This document shows, one piece after another, positions 54,922 through 64,000 of a stretch of 64,000 nucleotides of DNA. How positions within the stretch are numbered: the first letter of the stretch is position 1; each line of letters begins with the position of its first letter. The notes under the pieces were generated by a model that was not told where the DNA came from, made no database searches, and saw only the letters and a program-made list of their open reading frames with translations. Origin of the DNA: Coccinella septempunctata (Eukaryota; Arthropoda; Insecta; Coleoptera; Coccinellidae); NCBI RefSeq assembly GCF_907165205.1, contig NC_058196.1:13992501-14056500 (forward strand). The letters are read 5' to 3'. The position numbers and the translations under genes were made by a program.

Positions 54922-55927
54922 AAAAATGGCGCAACGAGCAGGGACGGTGCAAAATCTAGTAGGAAACAACAGAGGTGAGAAACATTAACCGGACTGTGAG
55001 TAAAACCTCAGAACAGTGAGTAACTATTTTCTTGATCGGAAAACTGTGAAAAATAAACTTGATCTGTGTTTTATTCCCTGCTACTCTATTGAACTGTTAT
55101 ACTGTGAATTGAATTGGACTATATTTTGAAAATTTTCATATTGTTGAGACCCATTGGAAATAATTTGTGATTGTTCTTTTTGCCGATTACTGTATTGAGT
55201 TTTTGAAAACTCAACTGTTATTACTCCGTTATATCAGTGGAAATTATTTTCGATTTTTTATTATTTCTGATTTATTGAATTGAACTATTTTAATTTCGTA
55301 TTGAAGGTGAGTGAATTTCCGAACATTAAAAAGTTATTGTCACAATTGGTAAGATTTAATAGGTTTGATTTACCAACCAGTTTAATAGTGAATCACCTAT
55401 TACCCTGTTGATAACTTGTCTACCTGCTTTTATTTTCTTTTGACCTGTACTGTTGAAACTTACCGATATTTCTGATTTTTCTGAAAACTGAAATTCGATC
55501 ATTGTGATTTATTTTCTGGATATTGAACTTGAAAAACTGTTTGGAATTTAACCTGTGCGTTCTGGTGCTATTCGAATTTCGGGAAATTTTCCGGACTATG
55601 CGAAACGACTTGCGATTGTGTGCGGCATTTCTCGAATATTTTCGGACTTTAGTGGGACTGATTGACATTTTTTTCGAGTAACGTTGGACTTGTAAAATTT
55701 TTTTTTGGTGCGCCGGGACTTGAACTTAGACTTTTTTCTGATACACCGGGACTTAGACTTTAATTTTTTATTTTTTTTTGGGTACACCGATACCCACTTT
55801 GAACTTAAGTGAATAGGTTAGCTAACGATTAACTTACCGGGTTGGACTTAGAACTTAAACGGATTGTGAAAGACATACCGAGTGTGAAATATTGGTGCGT
55901 TCTGAATCGGACTTAGTTGAATATAAT
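54922..55927 (+). other. Gypsy-2A primer site and leader
   Basis: After CGTTACA and five As, TGGCGCAACGAGCAGGGACG at 54927 begins the primer binding site, related to but different from Gypsy-1. The leader then parallels that of Gypsy-1, including the repeats with CGCCGGGACTTGAACTTAG and CACCGGGACTTAGACTT near 55710-55760. Noncoding. Confidence 0.75.
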
Positions 55928-56770
55928 ATGTCGAACATGGATGTGAACCGGTTACTCAGTGATGAACTTACATACGAATTACAACTGAGAGGACAATCGA
56001 TACCGGGTACTGTGATGACTAAACGGAGTCTGCTACGACAAGTACTTCAGTCTAATGAACCTCTACTACCCCCAACATCATTGAATCCCGCCTCGGAGAT
56101 TGAGATTTGCCAAAATAAACTCACGGATTTGGTGGAATCCCTTCAGAACTTCAATCATGAGAATGCGGCTAACGAATTTCCGCGAATTAACACCAGATTA
56201 ATACACATTCAAGGAAGGCTGGACTTTATTGTCACTGCAGACGCAACTCAGTTACAACTAGTTGGACAAATGAAGGCAACTACAGCTAAGGCATTGGAAA
56301 CACTGAAGGAGCTACGTAAGAAGAGCAATCGTGAACAGCCGCAGCCGAGATCAGGGGTCTCTTTTGGATGTGGAGGTGCCCAGTTCACCTGGAGTGTCGT
56401 CGATCCAACCGGAGGGGATGTCAAGGGTTGAGACATCACTGATCGACTTGGGAGATGGTGTTAATCCTCCTGTAGTGGTGGATGTCTCACATACTGGTAC
56501 ACTTGTGAGGAATCCAACATTAGAAGAGGTCATGAATGAGACAAGACAGACATGTAGAGCATTACTGCGACAGTTACCAGCGATACCTCTCACACAGTCA
56601 CAGGACTGTGGGACAACAACACCTGAGGGTCCGACACAGGGTAGATGGATTAATTCTACACGAAGGGTGTCTTTTCCACACTTACCTGCACCTTGGATAA
56701 GTCTTGACCGGCCAGTTATCACAACACCTGCCAGATCAGAGCCGGAGTCCCGATCAACAGTACCAACTGT
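55928..56770 (+). pseudogene. gag: Gypsy-2A gag, N-terminal part
   Basis: Starts at ATG in MSNMDVNRLL, matching the start chosen for Gypsy-1 gag. Very similar to the first third of that gag. Near 56345 a deletion of about eight bases shifts the frame (continues as SLLDVEVPSSPGV). Homology stops at about 56770 in the proline-rich linker, where Penelope-like sequence begins, so capsid, knuckles and pol are missing. Confidence 0.85.
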
Positions 56771-58060
56771 ATTGTTTACATTCAAATCTTAACTCATATG
56801 TACCATGCGCATATACATTCCGTACTGTCCACGAATATAGGGGCCGTATCAGTATCACACAGCGTCATTCTAGAATAAGAACTCTATTCACTCACATCAC
56901 TCATGTAAACAAATTCAACGTTAAATCTCATCACAGGTATGAAGAATAGACTATATGGTATATGTGATAGATCCAAATATGAGGGCTCATTACAGAGACT
57001 TAAAACTCTATTATTACAGAACTCATACCCAATTAGGTTGATAAATAGAATATTTTATAACAGCTCACCAGCTGTTTATGACACAGTAAATAACACAGAG
57101 AGTTCAGATGTGATAGTGGAGACAGATATACACAGGATTATAAATATTACAAATTGCCACATTATGATCAAATAACGTCAAAGATCATATCATTGTTCAA
57201 AGGAAGAAATGAGTTGAGATTCGTCTGGACAATTCCTAATAAGTTGAAAAGATTTGTCTTTACACACCTAAAGGATAAAGAAGAACCATATAACACTACG
57301 AATGTTATCTATCGGATTGATTGTAGCACATGTGAAGGGGCATATATTGGCCAGACGGGTAGGAGACTTAACACGAGGTTAGAAGAACATAAAAGAGACA
57401 CAAGACTAATGAGGTCAACCACAGGATTGGCGAGACATACAGTAGATACGGGCCATATCATGAATTTAAATGATGTCAATATTTTACGGAAGGTGAACAA
57501 CCATAATAAGAGGCTTTTCTTGGAATCTGCGGAAATTAATATGTGTGACAACAGTGTGAATATAAATACAGACTATAGTGCACTCAGTGACATCTACTGT
57601 AATATCTTGGAGATGATTAGATTGCGAAGAACGGGCAACCCCAATATGACAGGAAACATCGAACCTGGCTGAGTAAGAATAGGATCAGTGAATGACAGAG
57701 AGGATCATAGAGACGAGTTGGATCGACGACGTCAAGTTTCCTAACCTGATTTGAAATTAAAGTTCTAACAATTTTTGTAGTTTGATGTGTTTTTTTCATA
57801 TCTCTTATTGTATTGTGATTTAGGATATGTATTATAATTGTTCTGGTCGAACTTCTACGACAAAATTAATATTCTGATGATGGTTCCGTCCTTTTTTTCG
57901 AAAATTCGCATTGATTGTGAGTACCATATGTAACATAGGGTACAATGTCCATTGACTTTTCATGTGTTTTTTAGTCCCTGAAGAAGTTCAAAATCATGAA
58001 CGAAAGCTAGGAAAACTTCAATAAAGAATAATACAAAGAAGACCCATAATTGACTTCTTT
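56771..58060 (+). mobile_element. Penelope-like element fragment with GIY-YIG endonuclease
   Basis: Two adjoining frames, 56939-57175 and 57154-57672, give the RT C-terminal linker (LLLQNSYPIRLINRIFYN) and then a GIY-YIG endonuclease in the form YRIDCSTCEGAYIGQTGR with RLEEHKRD behind it. This combination is the hallmark of Penelope-like elements. The catalytic RT core is absent and the two frames overlap by a shift, so it is a dead 5'-truncated copy. The region to about 58060 includes a CTGAAGAAG...GAACGAAAGC stretch of the kind seen at the 3' ends of such elements; the exact end is uncertain. Confidence 0.8.
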
Positions 58061-58205
58061 CTCCCGATACTAAAGTCTGTTAATTAGCGAAGTCGAGATT
58101 GAAATATAGATAAATTCAACGAATATAGATATAAGGTTATTCAGTGTTTTTTTATTCAACTCAATTCACAAGTAGATCGAGTGAAAAATATCACAAGATC
58201 GAACA

Positions 58206-58231
58206 TGGTCGCTTCGAGCCCGATATGAACC
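58206..58231 (+). other. Putative primer binding site of BEL/Pao element
   Basis: TGGTCGCTTCGAGCCCGATA, preceded by ACA, looks like an LTR end followed by a primer site. It is close to the complement of an insect tRNA-Tyr 3' end as I recall it, with a few differences. The upstream LTR limits are not visible to me. Confidence 0.4.
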
Positions 58232-58371
58232 AAGCGATATCAAACTCAAACAACAACTCAGGTCCTTCGAATCAAACGAACCATACATCATTCAAGAAAC
58301 CATTTCCAGTGCGAATTAGTGTTTCCAAATCAGCTGATCCAGTTCTGTGAACCTGCAGACAACAGGATACC

Positions 58372-58450
58372 CATCAACAAGACAGCAGCGTTCCCATCAA
58401 CAAGACAGCAGCGTTCCCATCAACAAGACAGCAGCGTTCTCATCAACAGA
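58372..58450. repeat. 23-bp tandem repeat
   Basis: CATCAACAAGACAGCAGCG starts at 58372, 58395, 58418 and (partial) 58441, an exact 23-bp period. It lies in the putative leader of the BEL element. 23 is not a multiple of three, so a coding role is unlikely. Confidence 0.9.
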
Positions 58451-58592
58451 GTTATTCAACCGACGAAAGCATTCTCAAAACTCGAAGTGTTTAGCAAAAA
58501 ATCTCAAGTAAGCCTTCCTTCTTTAATTTCCGAATTCCTTAATTCATTCTGAATTGCTCATTATTGCATGTTATAGATTCTCATTTGTCAAA

Positions 58593-58796
58593 ATGTCTGG
58601 AGAACAAATCAAAACCTTACATTTCAAACGAGGTAGTATCAAACATAGATTAATAAAACAGGAGATAGAGCATTTCGACAAAAACGCATTCACAAAATAC
58701 TGCCATAAATGTGAATTTGGATTCCTTGGGTGGGGGAACTGGACAGGGGCTAATTCAGAACTAATTGCACTGAATATTTCAGATAGTCGGCAATAA
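58593..58796 (+). pseudogene. gag: BEL/Pao gag N-terminus, truncated
   Basis: ATG in MSGEQIKTLHFKRGSIKHRL; the basic KRG.IK..L pattern is reminiscent of BEL/Pao gag starts, and the position after a primer site and before BEL pol supports this. The frame stops after about 67 codons, and the rest of gag, protease and most of RT are missing. Confidence 0.4.
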
Positions 58797-59833
58797 TTTT
58801 ATATCGAATGGAAAATAAGTATGTTTTAATGCAAAGATTTCGAGTATTTTTTTTATGACAACTATTCAGAGGGATATAGAACTAGTAATACCAAAACACC
58901 TTGTGTGAAAAAGAATTTATTTTGAATACAATGTTACCATACACTAATGGTCGATATGACCGTAACCTACATACAGATTATTTGAAATTTTATTCACTAA
59001 GTATATACTAAAAACTAAAAATTACTTTCATCAAATTAATTCCCTTCAAAATGGTTAATTCTCAGATCAATAGAAGTGGAAGCAGCTGAATTTTATGGAA
59101 TTTGTATAATGAGAATCTGAAAGAGTTTGTTCATTGAAGAAATTCTCAAGTCTTTTGAACAGATTAGGCGGAATGAAAAAGTAATGTTATACTATAAACA
59201 TCTACCAATGATTGTGAAATCAAAAAGAAATGATTTCTTATTGCATAGAGTTACCCATGAAAGAATCCCTAAATTCGTGATAAAGCATAATTTTTTTTCT
59301 CTTATGGGCAGTTATAAATTCAATTAAGTTATATTGCATATCAACTAATAAGCAGTGTTTTAAACTTTCATTTTCAGCAACTCAAATACTTCAACAACCT
59401 GCTTCCCCCATCAAATTTTCATACCACCTCAAAAGTGCTTTTGGGTGTTGAAGTGCATCATAATTAAGAGCAATTTTAACGAAACTGTAAACTTTAACTG
59501 AATAATAATGTTACTTTAAAGCAAATTGTATGAGGTCATTGCCATATTTATGTTTTTTATGCATGCAGCTGTCTCCAAAGAAATTTTTCATTAAGTATTT
59601 GCCTCGGCTTTTCAAGCTTTCATCTTCAATTTTTCCTCCCAATGAATAGACAACGGCTTATAGGGTAGCAAATTATTTCTTGAAGTACTGACGACACACT
59701 CGTCGTCTTAAATCGGTTTCGACTTCTATTAGCTGTTTTTCAATTTCTGTCCTCCGCTTGTTTATTCCTGCAAAAACTGAAATTTCACTTCGAAATATCC
59801 TAATAACAGCATTTTCATTCAATAACGCTAGGT
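58797..59833. other. Unassigned 1-kb stretch within the BEL remnant
   Basis: AT-rich; a 66-codon frame at 59127-59327 has no recognised motif. It occupies the place of the missing gag, protease and RT core and may include a further insertion. No inverted repeats found by eye. Confidence 0.3.
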
Positions 59834-61128
59834 TTGATATGGAACTCAGCAGATGATATTTTCAAATACACTGTATCCTATAATCAATCATCTAATGTCA
59901 CAAAACGCACGATACTGTCAGCAGTGGCTCAAATTTTTGACCCTTTAGGTCTTATAGGACCTTGTACAATCAAAGCCAAAATTATCATTCAGAAGCTTTG
60001 GCAACTAGGTTTACATCGGGACGAAAGTCTCCCAGTCAATTTACATTCTGCATGGATCGAGTTCTCTAGTCAAATACTTTATTTACACTCAATAAACGTT
60101 GCCAGACACATAATCTGTTCAGATCCTATTTCCATTGAATTACACTGTTTCGGAGATGCTTCGGAAAAAGCTTACGGAACTTGTTGTTATCTTCGATCTG
60201 TTGATCAATTCAACCAAATTCATATTCATTTAGTTTGCGCAAAGTCTCGAGTCGCACCTCTTAAAATGATAACGTTACCTAAACTCGAACTCTACGCGGC
60301 TCTTTTGAGTATTCAGCCCTCTCAAAAGGTTCTACAAGCCATGTCTGATAAAATTGATAACACTTATTATTGGACTGATTCCAGTATTGCATTAGCTTGG
60401 ATAAATACTGAACCACATCAACTCAAAACGTTTGTAGCGAATCGAGTAACTGAAATACAGCCGTTTTCAAACAAAAATCAGTGGGGTCACGTTCCTTCAG
60501 AATCAAATCCAGCAGATATTATATCACGAGGCATTAATCCAAAGGAATTAATGAAATGCAAATTATGGTGGAACGGTCCTGTTTGGTTATCCCGAGAAAA
60601 ATCTTCTGGCCCAAAACCGATATTTTGCCCCAATCGGAAATTCCTGAAATCAAAAAAACTGATCTTACTCTAATCATAATGACAGACTCTCAATATATCA
60701 GTATCATTGATAGGTTTTCTTCACTCACAAAACTCCACAGAGTTATAGCCTTTTGCCTACGGTTTATAAATAACTCAAAAATCTCAATTCCTGAAAATCG
60801 TTTTGCAGGTAAACTATCAAAATCTGAAATCGATAATTCTCTTAATACGATTTGTAAACTAGTTCAAAGGAACGCATTTCCTTCAGAGTTTGTATCTCTA
60901 GAAAAATACAAACAGATATACCCAAATAGTAAAATTGTATCTTTGAATCCATTCATGGACAAAACTTGTTTGATCAGAGTGGGAGGAAGACTCAAACATT
61001 CCAACCTCACTTACAACCAAAAGCATCCAATTCTATTACCTCATCATTGCAATTACACTAAATTGGTAATAAGGCATGAGCATTTGAGCAAGCTACTCTT
61101 GCAGCTGTTAGATCAAAATTTTGGATAA
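59834..61128 (+). pseudogene. pol: BEL/Pao pol: RT end, RNase H and integrase zinc finger
   Basis: Frame 59834-60673 reads TKRTILSAVAQIFDPLGLIG, a strong BEL/Pao signature at the end of RT, then RNase H (CFGDASEKAYG, LPKLELYAA, YYWTDSSIALAWI) and the SNPADIISRG motif. It shifts to 60556-61128, which carries the integrase zinc finger histidines (HEHLSKL). This frame ends at 61128 and the integrase continues in another. No start codon is expected at 59834, since it is the middle of a polyprotein. Confidence 0.88.
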
Positions 61129-62150
61129 TCAACGGACGTGGCGCTGTTCGAGGAGTTTTACGCAGGTGTGTAACTTGCTACAGATCAAAACCAATAGAAA
61201 GTCGATATCAAATGGGAGATATCCCAAATTCACGTTTAAAACCACAACGCCCATTTGCAACAACAGGCATAGATTTTGCAGGTCCTTTTCACATTAAAGA
61301 TGGCAGAACGAAAAATAAAAAAATTATCAAATGCTATTTATGCATTTTCGTTTGCTTCGTCACGAAAGCAGCTCATCTCGTACTGTCTGAAGATATCTCG
61401 TCAGAGTCATTTCTTAAATGCCTAACCAGATTTGTGTCAAGAAGAGGTGTTTGCACCGACATTTCTAGTGATAATGGAACTAATTTTGTAGGTACTGAAC
61501 GTGAATTGAAAATTGTTTTATCTAACCTCGAGAACAATAGCCAGTTCAATTTCAATCAAATAAATTGGCACTTCTCTCCACCACATGCTCCTAATTTCGG
61601 AGGTTTGTGGGAAGCATGCGTAAAATCAACAAAATTTCATCTAAAAAGAATTGTTGGTAATTCTCATTTGACTTTTGAGGGTCTATACACTGTAATAACT
61701 CAGGTTGAGGCAGTCCTCAACTCCCGACCCTTATCCCCAATGTCTAATGATTCTAATGATCTTTCACCTCTAACTCCTGGTCATTTTCTTATTGGCGAAC
61801 CATTGACCACTTTACCTCAAGATGACGTCAGACATGTGGCAAGCAACCGCTTGTCTCATTTCAAGAATATTCAAAAACAAATCCAACATTTTTGGCAAAG
61901 ATGGTCACATGAATACTTGAACCATCTCCAAGAAAGAATGAAATGGCGACAATCTACTCCCAATCTGGAAACAGGCATTTTGGTGCTACCCAAAGACGAC
62001 AACACAGCTCCCTTATGCTGGAAAATGGGCCGTATCATCGATGTGTTTCCCGGCAAAGACGGAATAGTGCGTGTTGTGAATGTGAAAACCGCTAATGGAG
62101 TCTTTAAAAGACCAGTGTCGAAGATTTGTGTTCTACCAATAAACTCTTAG
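61080..62150 (+). pseudogene. pol: BEL/Pao integrase
   Basis: Picks up from the HEHLSK segment in a new frame with CVTCYR (zinc finger cysteines). The catalytic triad is visible: TTGIDFAGPF (D), SSDNGTNFVG (D) and FGGLWEACVK (E). The C-terminus (PLTPGHFLIGEPL, then WKMGRIIDVFPGKDG and RPVSKICVLP) is typical of BEL/Pao and ends at a stop near 62150. Six bases later a Gypsy LTR begins, so the BEL 3' LTR is displaced. Integrase is intact apart from the shift at its start. Confidence 0.9.
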
Positions 62151-62156
62151 AGCAAT

Positions 62157-63525
62157 TGTAACGTGGTTACTCGGAGAAAACTTATCTCGAGCGTCAGCTA
62201 TTCTTTTCACTAGGAAGAATAGCAAACTAACCAAAGTAGCTGCTAGTCGGAGACAGAGTTCGCTGTTATCTAGGGTGGTAGCGATAACGAAGTAGTCAAA
62301 ATCAAATGATGTAAAAGTTTATTCACACCTTCGGAAACTGATTACATGTACAAGGGAGATATGTGTAGGTATGAAATATGAGCGAATCTATAAGCGAACA
62401 TACATTTGGGAAATTCTATCCGGTCACAGGCACTTTATAAAGTTTATACCGGGTGCAGTGAAAAATCAAAGGTTCAATAAAATGCGCCAACCAGAACTGA
62501 CGGAATGAATACTAAGGACTTGCTATACGGTATCGGGATGTAGTTGTATTTCTCCAGAAATAAAACACAACCAGGGCGGATCTATTCGAGACCTTTATTC
62601 GCCACCCAAAGGGCTATAACGCACCATGACTGATAGCGAAGAAAAGGTCTATTTTTAGCGCAACTACGGGATTTCACTGACTACGGGCGGTATCTCTTAT
62701 TCTCTACCCCAAGGGCTATAACGCGCCATGACTGATAGAAAAGAAGAGATTTCTGGTTCAACACTTATGACGCGGAACGCGGACAGGGGGTTGACGGGAC
62801 TTTCCCTTCAGTACCCCAAGGGCTTGCGCACCATGACTGATAGCGAAGGGAAAAGTCAGACTCGCGAAACAGGGTAAAGAACGATAAAATACAACAGAAA
62901 GCGATACAGTACAGCTGTGTCAAAGTCAAAGAAGTAACCGGTGTAGGTCTAACAAAGAAACTGAACGGTACAGACGGGGACACGGGGACCTACCTCCTTT
63001 GTTTCAGACACTCGCGGAAAATCAAAGGAAAGAAAAAAAAACTAAAAATCAATTCTTAATAGCACTGATGCAACACAAAATTATTCTTAAACGGCGAAAC
63101 TCAGAAAATACGGAGAACTAACTGAAGTAAAAGAACCGAATCAAAAGCAGAAGTCACCACGTTAAAGACTGAAGTCAAAGAGCGAAAAGTCAAAAGTAAG
63201 TGACCGTCGCGGGGGAAAATTTGCTTTTATAGGCAAATCCCCCCTCACGGCAAAAATCTGAAAATTCCAGAATGCGACAAGAATGAAAAACGTCGTCAGC
63301 TCCGGTTTATGGCATATCAACATCAGAAAAACGTCGAAATCTTCAACGGCATGTAAGAAAAACAACGTGAAACACAGATAAACGGTTTTTTACATTTACT
63401 CTGCCTATCGGAATGAACGTACTGAATATTCGAGAATTAAAATATTTTCAAAGACGGAAATGTAAAACGAAAGGAATGCACTAAAATGAATTCCAATTTT
63501 CCTCAGAAAACTGGGGTTCATTACA
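62157..63525 (-). repeat. 3' LTR of minus-strand Gypsy-2B
   Basis: 1369 bp, TGTAACGTGG to TTCATTACA in window orientation, same orientation as Gypsy-1 and opposite to Gypsy-2A. It is clearly diverged from Gypsy-1 (many substitutions and small indels, for example an extra GTTGACGGGACTTTCCCTTC region) and closer to the Gypsy-2A LTR. Its element body continues rightward out of the window. Confidence 0.9.
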
Positions 63526-64000
63526 CCCCCCGTAGTTCGGAAGAAATTAACTTACGATGAAATAATGAGTTTAATTTCACGACTCTATCTACCCCCAGAA
63601 ATAATGACCTTACTTTCGCGCGCACCACCTATATGTGCACGTGACCAGACTTACAAGTGAAGTGACCTTGTCAATGAAGTACCTATTCCTCTCTATGGTT
63701 GGCAGTGGTAGTTCCAATGCGCACGCAGAAACGTCGGCGTCACTCATTTCGGCACAGGTCTCCGTCATTTTGTCAAAGAATTTTGTTCAGCGTTCCGTGG
63801 ATACATCTCGTGGGTGTATAATAGTGGAAAATCTTCTTTCTCTATGTGGAAATCCATCTTCATCGCTGGTCGGAAACGTGCCATGCTTTGTCCCTCCGGT
63901 GAGTACCCAATTTAACTGTGTTTGGCGGATGTTTGAATTCCATCGTGGTTTTGTAGGTTAACCAGGATTCGTGGGAGCTGCAACAGGTGGAGAGCCTCCC
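63526..64000 (-). mobile_element. Gypsy-2B polypurine tract and 3' noncoding region, incomplete
   Basis: CCCCCC at 63526 (polypurine on the minus strand) joins the LTR, then sequence parallels 18611-19045 of Gypsy-1 with moderate divergence. The antisense candidate intron is conserved: CCG|GTGAGTACC with donor at 63899 and TTTTGTAG acceptor with AG at 63955-63956, again 58 nt. On the plus strand a 108-codon frame (63635-63961) runs through the exon and intron, but it is not maintained in Gypsy-1. The window ends inside this region. Confidence 0.8.

Noticed and set aside
58144..58350. 68-codon ORF across the BEL primer site
   Set aside because: It overlaps the primer binding site and precedes the better gag ATG; no domain is visible.
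52738..63525. One single Gypsy element bounded by the LTRs at 52738 and 62157
   Set aside because: The two LTRs are in opposite orientation, and the interior contains Penelope-like and BEL sequence, so they belong to different elements.
63635..63961. 108-codon plus-strand ORF in the Gypsy-2B 3' region as a protein-coding accessory gene
   Set aside because: It starts at GTG, and the frame is broken in the homologous Gypsy-1 region by an indel; the conserved feature is the splice-site pair, not the frame.

Overview
The window is repeat-dominated nuclear DNA from a eukaryote, most probably an insect. The evidence is AT-rich sequence, short GT-AG introns, and a typical insect mix of mobile elements: R4/Dong-like and other LINEs, Ty3/Gypsy, BEL/Pao, Penelope-like, Tc1/mariner-like, PIF/Harbinger-like and several orphan inverted-repeat elements. 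The species cannot be named from sequence alone. I see no bacterial operon, tRNA, rRNA or CRISPR.

Positions 1-47190 are a head-to-tail array of a unit of about 3.9 kb. Seven copies (U1-U7) start at 1, 9284, 27793, 31311, 37722, 41661 and 46273, and the last is cut short. Each unit carries an exon-like plus-strand ORF directly behind a splice-acceptor-like tract, and a minus-strand ORF pair that a 62-nt intron would join in frame. I recognise neither protein. Only U6 keeps the plus-strand ORF fully open (151 codons); the other copies have stops, frameshifts or deletions. Size differences come from insertions: an orphan TIR element in U1; a 5'-truncated LINE in U1, U2 and U6; R4-like LINEs in the (ATT)n tail of that LINE in U1 and U2; a mariner-like MITE in U1; a 9.9-kb young Gypsy element in U2; and a long-TIR element in U4 that itself contains a second copy of the MITE.

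The Gypsy element at 17290-27213 (minus strand) is the best preserved element. It has two 1310-bp LTRs that differ at about four positions by eye, a 4-bp target duplication (AACG), a tRNA-type primer site, a polypurine tract, gag, and pol in the -1 frame. One further frame break splits pol between RNase H and integrase. Its 3' noncoding region carries a candidate antisense transcription unit with a 58-nt intron, whose splice sites recur in a second related element at 63.5-64 kb.

From 47191 to 64000 the window is nested, decayed transposons: a Harbinger-like end; an old minus-strand Gypsy split by a TIR element whose 330-bp terminus is present three times in tandem; a possible tyrosine-recombinase (Crypton-like) fragment; a plus-strand Gypsy LTR broken by a LINE with a clear 7-bp target duplication; a truncated gag; a Penelope-like GIY-YIG fragment; a gutted BEL/Pao element; and the 3' LTR of another minus-strand Gypsy running off the window. 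There is no confident single-copy host gene. The interest lies in the array, its two unrecognised ORFs, and the order of nesting.
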